From Lingula anatina (Eukaryota; Brachiopoda; Lingulata; Lingulida; Lingulidae): DNA of 40,776 bases. This document shows, one piece after another, positions 11,901-26,000 of this stretch. Under the pieces are notes generated by a model. It did no database searches, was not told where the DNA came from, and was given only the letters and a program-made list of their open reading frames with translations. Location: contig NW_019775935.1 in assembly GCF_001039355.2 (NCBI RefSeq), positions 161,764 to 202,539 of the forward strand, read 5' to 3'. How positions within the stretch are numbered: position 1 is the stretch's first letter; each line of letters begins with the position of its first letter. Position numbers and translations under genes: made by a program.

Positions 11901-14377
11901 CAACAACCCGCATTCAAATGTACAGAATTGGAGAAGATTGCTGAAGTGAAAAGAAACCCTGTGGTGTACTCCACAAAAAGTGATGTTGATTCAACCAACA
12001 CCTTGTTGAATTACTACTCCTCCTGGTTTAAGTTGAAGAAAGCAATAGCATGGATGCTGCGACTTAAACAAATTTTGCGAAAGAAACCAACAACTTCTGG
12101 ACCCTTAAGTGCAAGAGAGTTGCAAGCGTCAGAGTTAGCTATCGTCAAGTATGTACAGTGCAGTCTAAGCAACACGGACACAAGACCACAGCTGGCAAAG
12201 TTGAGACCTGTGAAGTCTAAGGCAGGACTGTTGCGAGTTGGGGGCAGGCTTAACTCGGCTGATTTAGACGATGATGCTAAACATCAACTGATTTTGCCCC
12301 ACAAACACCATGTATCACGACTGATCGTTGAAGATTGTCATATGGTTACTGGACATGCAGGTGTTGAACGAGTATTGGCTGAAACTCCTCAGCGTTATTG
12401 GATCCTAAAGGGAAGAAAGCTTGTCAAAGTAATAGTTTCCCAGTGCATACCTTGTAGAAAATCAAGAGGCAAGACCGAAGTCCAGCTTATGGCAGACCTC
12501 CCGAAGGAAAGAGTAACGCCATATGAACCACCCTTTACATGCGTAGGCGTCGATTATTTTGGACCCTTTAATGTTAAAAGGGGAAGATCAGAAGTCAAAC
12601 GATATGGCTGTATTTTTACTTGTTTAGCTATAAGAGCTATCCACATTGAAGTGGCACATTCACTTGATACAGATAGTTTTATAAATGCTTTGGAGAGGTT
12701 CATTGCTCGAAGAGGGGCACCGCGGATGATTAGGTCGGATAATGGAACCAACTTCACGGGAGCCAGGGCAGAACTCCGTAGGGCCTTACTACAATGGAAC
12801 CAAGGCAAAATCCACAACTTCCTCCTAAAAAGAGAAATTGATTGGAAATTCAATCCCCCTGGAGCGTCCCATATGGGGGGCGTCTGGGAAAGGCAGATTC
12901 GATCTGTACGATCCGTGCTTGCTGGCATAATGAAGCAGCAAACCATGGATGATGAAAACCTTGTGACAGTACTCACAGTCGCTGAAGGTATCGTCAACAA
13001 CCGCCCAATCACTAAGTTGTCTGACGATGTCCAAGATGAGAGACCGCTGTCGCCAAGCCACCTTTTAATGCTTCGTGGAGGACCCACGTTACCACCTGGA
13101 CAGTTCGAAGCTAAAGACCAATACCGTAAGAGGTGGAAACAAGTCCAATACCTTGCTGACATCTTCTGGTCACGTTGGTTAAGTGAATACCTGCCTGCAT
13201 TGCAAGAACGCCAAAAATGGTTGAAACTTACCAGTAACTTGAAACCAGGCGATTTGGTGATGGTGTGCCAGGATCACACCCCTCGTAATCAGTGGCCTCT
13301 GGGACTTGTAACTGGTACCCGTGCAGGAAACGACAACATTGTGCGCGCAGTTGAAGTAAAGACAGCCCATGGTATTTTTGAAAGGCCAATAACCAAGATT
13401 TGTCTTTTAGAGGCGTCCGGAGAAGACCAATAACTCTTAAGCTTTTTGTTTTATGGAATGGACTAGATTATTATTATTATCATTTGTAAGGGTGTAGGCG
13501 GATCGCTGCCCAAGCATGCATGCGCGTTTTTTGACAAAGTCTTAAGGACTTGTATACTAGTAATAATAGTTTGTTAATCATTAGTGTAGACATGTGTAAC
13601 TTTTGTTTTCAAGTTGGTGGGATGCAGGTGTTGTATTGTTAGACTAGGTAATGCATAGTCCCTTGACTATGCATCGGGGCCGGGATGTAACACCTGGCAA
13701 AATTTAGCTAGCTGAATCAAAGTAGGTAGTAATGTGCTGACCCCTATTGCCCATAGAAAGTGTTAGCTAGCAAATAGTTTTCTTTGATTGCTTTTTAACG
13801 ACATTCCTGGAGGTGGCTTAAATTTCACTGCACATCTCATTCCTTTGTCTGATCTAGAGAGGAGAAAACGTGTTTTCACAATACTAGCAGTTTTTTACAC
13901 CTTTTTGTACACCTTTGTGAAACCTGTCTGACCAGGAATGTAAGTAAAATTGTTTTTAATGTAATTTTTTTTTTGTTTGTAACTAGAGAAATTAAGATGC
14001 GCTTAGTTAAGTGAATTGTTGTTTTTGGCTTGCCTTGAGTTTAACGCTTACTGAGAAGCAGTTTGACCCACATTGATTTTAATTGATTTATCTACACTGT
14101 ACTAGTTCTTTGCTGTGACATTTAATGGTTTATATGACACACCTTGTCTTATGTGGTAGAATTTTTATAAGTAAAACATGTTTAAGGTTCAGTTAGATAT
14201 TCTGAAGGAGTAATGCACCGCATGCTTTCTCTGCTGTCTCATGTTACACAAATTGTGCTAGTTGTATCAAAGATGTTGGGTGCCTGAATTGTGCCATATT
14301 GTGCTATTGCAGATTTCTCAATTACAGCATTCTAGATTATTCCCTTTGTAATTATTGCATTAAATTAGTTAAGTATT

Positions 14378-14413
<36 letters not shown>

Positions 14414-15585
14414 TTAATTTTTTATTTCAGTTAAAACCGTCGTTGTAGTCGTTGACGAGTATTGTACAACTGGTAGAGACAAAAGAAGGAGAATAAACAA
14501 ATTACATCACCCCAACGAGACTATATTCCTTTTTCTAGCACTACGTGTGTTACAGCATGGATGGACTCTTCCACATGTTAATGTATTTCTCATTACAAAT
14601 TTAAAACTCGCAAGGTCATGCACACATAAAAATGTATTGCCCAGCCACAAAATAATAAATCAAATTGGTATTTGTTTGCCATGTAGGATTAGTACATAGG
14701 CTTTAATTCAAATAAATGACTTTTTGTTCATGCAGCCTTCTTGGAATTAATTTTCATTAAAGGCCAAAGATCTTATCTAGACTAAGTTATAAAAAGCATA
14801 TTAACATAATCTATCACCATCACAGAAAGAAAGTACACCCATCAAGAGAATTGTCATACATAACTGTAACAAGGATTAAACCCATTATACCTATCTGCAG
14901 CTACATAAACAGGATTTGGGAATTTCCCCATCAATATCACAAGGTCCCTATCAGGAAATAAGTCACTGCCATGGTTACTCCCATGACTGGCAACTACTAT
15001 AAAAGAACCAAACCAGCTCCTACATGTTCCACACATGTACTACATCTGCAGCAGCAAAAAAGGAAAGCTGTATATTTCCATTGTGTAAATCGTTGCATTC
15101 AAAATGAAGCTGCATATTCTATCAGTGTTTTACATTTTTGCCTTGATACTTCTCCTCTCTTACAAGGCACAGGCACATCGTTATATTATTGACGATGAGG
15201 AAGAAGAGGGTGGTGAAATAAGTCTGATGAATGACAAAGAAGTCACTAAAATGCTGAAAGAGCTCAAGAAATACCGTAGTCAAGACAAACAGCAAAAACA
15301 AATTAATCAGCTGAAGCAGTTGGCAAGAGAATTGCAGGTATTTAAAATAAATTTGAATTGATTTAAATTATTCCTAAGCTTATGACTATGAAGCAAGGTC
15401 ATAAATATGAAAAAAATGGGAATAGTAAATTGTGAGAGACCAGGTTTTAGAGGAATGAAAAAAAATCATGATCCAAGTATGCATAATTGTGTGACAAAAT
15501 CCAGGATCCAGAAAACCCAAATAAAATACTTATTGGATAACATTCAAAACTGTATACACTGACATGAATCAAAGTTTATCAATTA

Positions 15586-15664
<79 letters not shown>

Positions 15665-18600
15665 CAAAAAGTATTTCATCACTATTTTTTTCTATAGAAA
15701 CAAGTTGTAATTCTCCATAATAAACTGCATGAATGCAGCAGTGAAGAAAAAGAAAGGACTGAACAAGAAGACACATCAGCCAATAAAACATCAATCAGAC
15801 ACAAAAGGAGCATCCAGAATTCTGCTGGTAAGTATAAACTTTACAAAACACTATAATGTACAGCTGTCCAACATCTTCCTAGAAATACCTCACCAGATAC
15901 ACATTCAACAGGACTTTTAAGTACTTTTAACAGGAATAACCAACAAAATTCACTAAAAACATTGTATGTTGTCTTGTAGAATACAGTGTATCATATATAT
16001 ATATTCTACTAAATGGAAAAATGTCAGCTAAAGGGAATAACAAAAATATACAACTTATAATGCATTGTTAATGCTCTCTATTTTTTTAAGAACTACACTG
16101 TAGATCTGTTAGTCATAACTCAAATTGGTATTTGTATGCCATGCAGGATTTCATGCAGTCTAGCTTCTAGGAGATAACTTTCATTAGGGGCCAAATATCT
16201 TATTTAGACTCTATTTCACATACTCTGCATGAGCATTACTTACATTGAAAATACATATGATTTCACAAAACATTGCTGAGAAAAAAAAACATCACTTTTC
16301 ACAGGTACTACTGGTGGTGCCACCTACATCCGCTGGGGAAGAAGCACCTGTCCACAAGGAGCTGAACTGGTGTATAATGGTACAAATTTTCATTCAGTAT
16401 CATAACAATGTTACTGATAATTTTCTTCTGGACAGCAAATAAACAATTTCTAATGCCCCCCCCTTTCTATGGCAAATGTGATACTGAAGCCCATTCACAG
16501 AAGAAACTGAAACATGACTGAGGATTAAATTAATTTAAATGTGAAGCCATGATTGATGTTATATTTAAAATCCTTTAATAGACGAAGGCACCCTGTAGAA
16601 TTTGATTACAGTTCACTTAAAGATTCAGTTTTAAATCTCTCATTTCTGAGTAAGTATGATACTTACTCAGAAATGTCCTAAACAATTTACCAAATTTCGA
16701 CAATAATAAATATAAAGTTTCTAAAAAGTAATTTGGCCATAAAACCAACCAACAAGATGCATATAGTTATTTATACCTGTAAAAATGTTTATTTTACAAC
16801 ATTTCACTTCTCTTCCAGGAGTTGGTGCAGGATCTCACTACTCCCACAGCGGGGGAGGCAGCGACTACCTGTGTGTTCCTCATGACCCTGAATGGGGGGT
16901 TACCACAGACGGGTTCCAATCTAACTCCTTTCTCTATGGAGTAGAGTTTGAAATACAAGCCAACAACCCCTTCCTCACACACAACACTCCAAAGCTGACA
17001 ACAGTACATGACCAGAGTCCACGTTGTGCTGTCTGCCACATCCCTTCAAGGTCCAGCCAGGTCATGATTCCAGCCAAAATGACCTGTCCAGCTAGCTGGA
17101 CCAAGGAGTACGATGGCTATCTTATGTCCTCCCATCACGCACAACAGAAATCTCAGTTTGTCTGTGTGGACAAGGCCCCAGAGGTGATGGATGGAGGAGA
17201 TGGTAACCAAGATGGTGCTTTATTTTACATAGTAGAAGCACAGTGCGGGTCACTGCCTTGTCCTAGTTATCTATCTGGGAAAGAAATAACCTGTGTTGTG
17301 TGCTCTAAGTAAACTATCCCAGATTTTTTTTTAATACTTAATTTTCGCAAGTATTTTTTTTTTCTCAGATTTAATATAATTTGCAAATAATTATAATCAT
17401 TGTTGGCAAATAGAACAGATAATGTCAAGTAAATTTTTCTAAATAAGTAGTATTCATTTAACTGTGAGCTGCTTGTTCTTTGTTTACAGTATTTTTTAGG
17501 TTTAACAAAATTTTTGAAAACTGATTGGTAAAGAGAAGAATTGCTATCATTTATATGCTAAGTAAAACATTTGCAAATATCTATAGTAGACAGTTATTGC
17601 TTACTACATCTTTTGAAAATAAACCCAGTGTCTTTCACTAACACTTGAATTCTTTCTTTGTTCTCTTTTTATGAATAGTTTCCACTGAAAAAATACACAA
17701 TACTATGCAGATGACAAAAACAATTATTCACTCAAGAACTTAAAACGTCATATACTTATTTCATAATAATCTCATCTTTTCAAGATGAATCATTTCCATA
17801 GTGGGCAATATTCACAAAAACACTTTCTGACATGAACATAATTCACTTGTGATAACTTCAGAAGCATTCTTCAAAATTATCATTAGCAGACTATCATTAA
17901 AGTAAATATGATTATTCAATTAAATTGTTGCTAATAAGTAAAAATTGCCCAATATAATAGGGGAAAAACACTGTTCTATTTATAAAAACCTTAAGAACAT
18001 ATTTTTTTAGGGGAAGGTGCGGGAGCATTATGCATACAGATTACATATAGTAGGTAAACTCTGAACATCTCCATTTCACTGCCATTATTCAATCAACTGG
18101 ACCTGTACTTTATAGCTGACTAGATCATTAAAATCCCCGTGCATTTTCCATCTTTTTTCTTAGAATCTTATCATATATGTGGCCTGACATTTCTCAGGAT
18201 GAATACACCAAAGCTTCAATTTCACAAAACTGAAAGACCACACCCACAAATGGTACACTAGCAGGACATACCATTTTCTTACAATAACTACTGTAACTAC
18301 AGAAAAGAATTAAACATAATATTCATGTTCTGTTAATAAACCCTCCCCCCGAGTTATTTCTAGGCCTGGTGCAGTTTGCTAGTACCTGTCACCTACATGT
18401 AATTGAAGAGTAATAAGTAAATTAATAATTTAATTAGCTTTTTTGTCTGATGAGATACAATGTATAATTCTTTAAAGGAGAATAGCATACTGAATTCAAA
18501 TCAGTTCCAAAGCCCAGCACACTCAGTAGTTGACAATGCGTTACTTAATGAAAGACAGTTTAAGTCTATTTAAGATATTAATGCAGTGATTTATTAACAC

Positions 18601-21600
18601 CAGCATCTATGGGTGCATTCCCATAGATTTTAAATCGATCTATCCCTGTGGGGAGTCTCACTAGATTACTGTCAGATAATCCGGCTTAAGTGTCCGTCCA
18701 GCCTACTACAAGCTGTAAGGGGGTAATTAACTTTCGTGCCCCCTCGGCTGACAGCTATTAAGCGTGAACCCCCAGGGAGTTAGGTCGATCTAGTTGGATC
18801 GATCTAATCTCTGGGAATAGGGTCTATAATATTTAAATACCTTGGTGGAAAAAGAACACATTACCCTGCAATAACTATCTTAGTGGGATTATAAATGTCC
18901 TGGTATCTATGCAGGAAATATCCAAGCAGGAAGTTTTCTGCATGGGTGGAAGTGAAATAATTGCTGCACGGTACTGCATACAGGTTACTTCCAAACAAAC
19001 AAACACAAATAGATTTACGGATTTTTCCTGCTCACCCACAAATCATCTCTTAGCAGGAAATTACTTGTAGTCCAAATTTCCCAACAGGATGCTATTAAAA
19101 TGATGACCCTCCCTACTTGTTCCAAGTACAAATAGTCGCCCAAAATCTATCTAGATTCAGTGTAAGTCAAATGAAGTTAGAACAATGACTGCAGTTATTG
19201 CGACTGTGAGAATTGGCATACTTCTGGCAGCTCTTTGTTGCTTGACCCCTTCACATGTTAGGGGCTATGTGAGCGAGGCTGGACAAGAAGTCCTGATGAA
19301 GATGGTGTATGATCTGCAGAAAGACATAATAGATGATAAGAAAAAACTGGCACACCTGGACATGGTGACCCAGGAACTGCAAGAGGAAAACAAAATGTTG
19401 AAGGTGAATACTCTAATAAAAATTCTTTTTTTAAATTCTCACCTGTCATCAAACCACTGAAGATAAATTGTCTTATACTAACTAATTATAATAATTCAAT
19501 TCATTTTATTAACTGATAACCAAAAAAAAAAAAATCAACTGATTTAAGATTTGTAAGATTAAAATTCCCACATAGGATCAAAATGCCACAATCCACATAT
19601 CAGATACATATGCAATAAAGATCTACTTATATGTGACTAAAATATGCTACTATCCTAAAAAGTGGATGTCCACGATACATTAAATTCTTTTCCATAATTT
19701 ATCAGGAAAAATTGAAAGATTTTCACAAAAGGGAAGAAAAACCAGTTGAAGGGCTCAACAAAACTCTGATAAGGTACAGAAGGCAGATTCAAAATTCTCC
19801 TGGAGCAGGTGATTAACATTCTAAATTTGTAATCAACTTGTTAAATGTTTTATTTAATAACTTGATTATCTGTACATTCACAACTCCATATTTATTTCTT
19901 TTTTAAACTGCTTTATAGTAGTTCAGTATTAGCAAAGTGGCAAATTAATTCAATCAAATAAAGAGAGATTTTCCGGTGAAATTGATCAGTGTCCAAGTTC
20001 ATAACTTTTATATGTTGAGAATGTTTACACAAAAATATTCTCAAACAGACATATTTTCTCTGGCTTCAGGTGGAGCAACATATGTGAGATGGGGCAGAAC
20101 GGTATGCCCAAGTGGTGCCGAAAAGGTATATAATGGTGAGTTCTTTCAGCATTAATAATAAGTTCTTCCCTACATATGTACAGACATGATGTATCTGAAG
20201 TCATAGCCATCACCTTTGTCTGTTGTCTGTAGCGTTGTAGCTGTGCACTTTCTACCATGAACACAATTTATGGAAAAGCCTGTAATTTATTATTCTCACA
20301 ATTATTTGATTGATTTGTGGTACTAAAATACAGGTCAAGTATCAATTTTGGAATATTTAATTTTTTTATTTTTAATTATTTGATTTATTTTCTTAAAGTT
20401 ATGCAGTTTTTAAGTAATTTTACATTTTCACCTACTGTCATTGTCGGTGTGTTACTTTTAAATGCTAGTTGCATTTTCTCAATACCTATAGTACAAAATT
20501 AAAATTGGTTGTTAAATATGTTATTTAATTAAATTATTAAATAAGTGTGCTATTGCATCAAAATTGACAAAAAACATTCTGTATACTGCCACTAAAAATA
20601 CTATTTAAGGAAAACCACAAAACTAAATAATCCATAATGTAAAAAAAATATTCTCAGGACAAAAAACAGCTCAAATTAGAAAATCAGCTGATGATCAAGA
20701 TTATTTTTTTGGGAGTTTTGCAGATGTTTGTGAAATTTTCATTTTACACTTAGTGGCATTTTCAGTGTGTGACTTTGATATCTCATTGGCCTAAAGTCCA
20801 ATATTATTTATACTTTCTGAATGTTCATGTTATATATATCACACGGCTGTAGTGATTATATCATTTTTCATTATGTAATATTGCATCAAACTTGACAAAA
20901 ACCCCATAAAGTCTGTAAAGAAAAAAACACCTATCCTAAGTTCTTTCTTTATTTCAGGTGTGGTCGGTAGTTCTTGGTACGACCACAATGGAGGTGGTGC
21001 CACCTATCTATGTCTTCCTCATGATCCTCAGTGGGGGACCGTCACTGAGGGCTACCAGTCAAAATCTTACATGTACGGAGTGGAATTTGAAATGTATAAC
21101 AACGACCCCTTCCTCAAAACCAACGTGGACAGAAAAATCACCAGTTTGCAAGACCACACAGCAGTCTGTGCTGTCTGTCGCATCCCAACAAGGACCAGTC
21201 AAGTGATGATTCCAGCCAAAATGGACTGTCCAGCTAGCTGGACCAAGGAGTATGGAGGCTACTTGATGTCTTCTCATCACACGCACAAAAAATCAGATTT
21301 TGTCTGTGTCGATAACGCCCCAGAAGTTAATGACGGGGGTGTTGGGAATCAAAATGGTGGACTTTGGTATAATGTTGAAGCGGCTTGTGGTTCTCTCCCC
21401 TGTCCTAGCTATGGTGATGGGAAAGAACTCACATGTGTAGTGTGCACTAAATAGAACTGCTGAGTATATTACTATATTAGCCTTAAAATCTAAACAATTA
21501 CTATAAACAGGTAGAGATTTAACAAGGACAGACAGTTTTACAGTTTTGTCTGCTTCGAGTATGATTAAATCATGATCAAGAAGTATAATCCATGGAAGCA

Positions 21601-22614
21601 ACTGTTTACTAGAGTTGATTATGAATTTACATGCAATGTGTGATCTAAGAATATTGATGACTCAATCTTTTTTCAATGGGGAAAATTTTGAATTTTACAG
21701 GTAATGTATTTTTTTAAGTTATACATTCTTAAATTTAGAACATCTCTATAGAGTGGTAGTAGCAAAATTAACAAAAAAAGCAGGCTACTTTACATTTCCA
21801 TTTTATATGGTAAAAACACGACAAATATTTTATAGAAATATATCTTTTATGATTCTAAAATTTTGCACTGAAAAAAATGGAAAAATAATTATTCCCATTG
21901 AAAAGAGCAGGTCATTACAATAACTGTGGTATTATTCAAAAGGTGAGACAACTTAGTTTCAATATTTACATGTTTTTATCAGATCTAAATTGTACTTGTT
22001 TTCTCTAATCAAAAATAAAATCATTTGTATTAAAACTTTTACATAATAATAAAAGATATTCATATGAGACAAACTGATTTACAGAAATTATTAGTAATAC
22101 ACAGTGATGTGGATCAACTGTCTTGAGGTCATCTTGCACAAATATAAATAATAATATGTGGGGACAATATCGCTAACAATTTATCTTACGAAGCACGAAC
22201 AAAATTTTCATTCTCAACAGATGATTAATGGAATCAATGAGCTTTGGTCAATGGGTTTCCCCTAAAATCAGTCCTGATGTTTGTGGGCATAAACCCTGAA
22301 TTCTTGTCCATGCAAGTTTGAAGAACTCTCCTCGTTAGCATGATTACTTTTAACAATTTCACTATTTAGCAGAATACAGGATGTTATAGCATAATCATGC
22401 ATGCTTCTGGTTGCTAGGACCTACTATAGTCAGCTCACTATAAAAGGTTGACCAGCAGTTTGTAGTTTTAACTTAAAATTACTGAATAATGAAGTATATA
22501 TTAGTCTGAAGAAAAACCTTCAACATCAGAAACTTCAAATTTTCCATGAGGTTGATTCCAAGATCTCTTCTGAAGGCCCCAAGTATATATAGTTTGTGAG
22601 TTTGTGACAAAAAA

Positions 22615-22676
<62 letters not shown>

Positions 22677-23043
22677 GAATAAAGTCAATACACCATGAAA
22701 AAGTGCTCCACCCATGGTGGCAGCCTGTGGGGAGCTAGTACATATATATGAGAATATTTCTATCTTCAAAGTGCCAAAAATTAACCCATGTTCATAATAA
22801 TTAACAATAATTTATCATCAATTTGAGTGATGCAATGATAATTTTTACACAAAAGATAAAAGTAAATAATCAAAATCAAATAAATGGAAATGCAATAAGA
22901 CCAAATAGTTAAATATAATTATAGGTCTAAACATCATCCATAAAAACTTCTGAACTTGTGTAAAGTTTTACTCAATCTACTCAGCTAGATTCTTGCATTG
23001 TAAATTTTGTCCTGGGAAATGAGAGAGTGATAATATAATGACA

Positions 23044-23074
<31 letters not shown>

Positions 23075-26000
23075 GCGCATGTGCACCTCCCTCTCTCTTT
23101 CTCACTCTCAGTCTTAAATTTCTATTCCTATATCTCATCTCAATTTTGCTCCAATGGGCTTAAATTAAATCACTTAAAATACACGTCATACCAGGACCTA
23201 ACTAGGTGTAATGATTATACAGTCATGTAAACACTCAGAGATTCATAACACAGCCCAGGTTGGAAATCATTAAAAGATTAAGGACATTTTCTGGATGGGT
23301 GGGAAGCCAATAAATCCAAATAACAGGCCTTAAAATAGTTTACTGTGGTGAGACAGACAGTTACCTGCACTTCAAAATAACACCCAACAAAGGAGTGTCT
23401 GAAGAATACCACAAGGCCCTTATCATTAATTGCCAGGCTAAGCACCACAACAAGTGATGAGTGCACACTTCACTTCCTGGTATGAAAGTGACCCTGTAAA
23501 CAACTATATCCTGTTTCTCAGGAAATCCCAGGTAAAACCCACAGTAACAGGATCAAGTAAGTGAGTCAGCACACCTTTAAAACTATGTTGACACCCCTGT
23601 GCAGGCAATCAGACTGACACACCTGTGGACCTAAGCAGTCAAAGAGAAAACCTTGGTGCTGTCCTTAACATCAACAGATATTGTTTGTGACAAAAAAGTA
23701 ACTTTTCTTTTATATTATACACACACATATATATATAGAAATTATACATAATAGGTTGTGGACATTTACCTTAGGAAAGCAAGGTGTACAGAGCAGAAGA
23801 AAATGACAATCTTGGACTCTGTTTTACTGTCTCTACTGGCGACAGTATGTATTTTACCTTATGTTGAAAATAAAGCACATGGAACAGGGCATAACCAGGT
23901 GCTCATGAAGATGGTCTATGAACTGCAGAAAGACATCATTCAAGACAAGCAGCAGTTAGCACAGCTGAATGCTCTGACCAAACAGCTCAAGGACGAGGGG
24001 GAAAAACTATCAGAGGAGAATAAAAAACTCAAGGTCAGTTTAAAACTTGTATTTATCATAATGCCATTCTTTAAATTTCATTGCATGATCCTTTTTTAGT
24101 ATTTTACATCAACTGAAGCCACATCAAAAGATGTTTCATTTGTGTATTAAATCATTTATATTGGTACTGTGAAATGTCTTTATACAAGCTATGTAGATTT
24201 TTTCATATAAAAAAACAATATAATACATTATATGCATAATGTGCTACATTAATTTTGTTGCATGACCTCAAATTATTAGAACTGGTTCAAATAGGTCTTA
24301 GTTTATTTTTCATCTTATAGGAAAATATTAAGGAAATAAACCATTTACTGCATGGAAAAATTGACAGTAGACCAGAGAATGGCACTTTACACAGAGCAAA
24401 GAGGCAGGTTTCAATCAATGGTAAGAGAATTATATGTAAGCATTGCATATTGGAAAAGTGCTTACACCTTTATCCCAACCAGTCAGAGAGACTAGCATGT
24501 TAAATCAGTTCCTTAGGACCAGATGGTATATTCTGTGTACATCTTAAACCCTAATCTTCTACAGCTTACTGTTGCCAGATATAATATTTCTATAGTTAAT
24601 CATCTCATTTTTCTTTAAGTCTTGATTTGTGATAAATATGAAAATTAATTTTTCTGCAATACTTACTAGTAAATGAAAGCATGATGACAGAATTATAGTT
24701 AGATTGCTTTATTTTTCAGTTTGTATATATATGTTTGTGTCATACATTTATCATAAACTAATTTCCACTTGTCATCTAGGATCCTTATTTTTGGATTCTA
24801 GTTTGTCACTGAAAACTTTCAATAGTGGTGAAATTCATTTTATCATCATTCTCTGATCAGCATATAAAATAAGTTAAAGATTCTGCATATATGTTCTTAG
24901 ACTCTAGAGTTAAAAAATCTATATAATACAGACATTTTCTATATTTCTCACATTGCCTTTGCTTGGCAGGACAAGCTGGTGGAGCAGTGTATATCCGCTG
25001 GGGCAGAACAACATGCCCTGTGGAAGCAGAACTGGTATATAGTGGTAAGCTGAATTCACCCAAATTATTTCACGAGTAGATTTATGAAAACACAATGTAG
25101 AGGCCTGGAATTACGTGCCCCAGGTGCTCCCCTTTTCTCTTAGAGTGCAGGTTCAAAAAAAAAAAAAAAAAAACTGTCAGAGGGTTTTTTAAATACATGT
25201 ATATATTATCATGAATTTCTATATTTTAGGTATAGCTGGTGGGTCCCATTATACCCACACAGGAGGAGGGAGCAACATACTGTGTATGCCCAGAGACCCA
25301 CAGTGGGGCATCTACACAGATGGATTTCAGTCAAGTGGTCACTTCTATGGTGTTGAGTTTAGGACAGCAGCAAATGACCCTTTCCACAAAACAAATGCCA
25401 ATTCCATAACAAGTCTAACCCCCCAAGATGTAGTATGTGCTGCCTGTCGTGTCCCCACACGCTCAAGCCACATCATGATCCCGGCACACATGGAATGCCC
25501 CAACAGCTGGTCCAAGGAGTACACGGGGTATCTCATGTCTTCTGCCTATACCCACAAGCGCTCAGAGTACATATGTGTGGACAGTGCCCCCGAGGTGGAC
25601 GAGAAAGGAGGGGATGACAAACAAGGCGCCCTGCTTTACAATGTTGAGGCTTCCTGTGGCTCTCTCCCCTGCCCTGACTACATCAGTGGTAGAGAGCTCA
25701 CCTGTGTGGTCTGCACCAAGTAGTACTCTGTTGTTGAAAGTTTTCGAACACTGACTATATTCTCCACAATGAGGACGTTGTGGAACTAGTGTTCAGAAAT
25801 GTTTACAAGTAACATTATGTTTGTGTGTGTTTCTAAGTTCTAGTCGTAATTATTAGAGAAGGCTGAACTATTGATTAAAAAAAACCTATGAGTAACATTA
25901 TGTATGGATGTATTTCTTAATTCTAGTCATAACGTATAATCTGAGGTGGCTGAACTTAAGCATTGTTTAAAAAAAATTACAAGTGACAGTATGCCTGAAT

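Larger units (their letters stand above)
8998..14559 (+). mobile_element. BEL/Pao LTR retrotransposon, 5' part missing at an assembly N
   Basis: A long pol-type ORF is followed by a polypurine-like tract (CGGGGCCGGGA, ending 13685) and an 869 bp LTR. The 5-bp sequence GCATG occurs at 8998-9002 and again at 14555-14559, immediately after the LTR. This is a target-site duplication. Only a T (9003) and one ambiguous base (9004) stand where the 5' LTR, leader and most of gag should be, so the single N appears to hide several hundred to a few thousand bases. The intact ORF suggests a recent insertion. Confidence 0.88.

Noticed and set aside
12554-13162. 202-residue minus-strand reading frame
   Set aside because: It is antisense to the integrase region of the BEL/Pao polyprotein, which has clear motifs; the minus frame has none.
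22479-22769. Frames rich in Tyr-Ile repeats (also at 15579-15794, 27463-27838 and 37837-38167)
   Set aside because: They are translations of (AT)n and poly-T microsatellites.
23758-23802. Longer N-terminus for C4-like gene 3
   Set aside because: The upstream extension starts at GTG and would put charged residues before the signal peptide. ATG 23803 gives a clean signal peptide like its paralogues.
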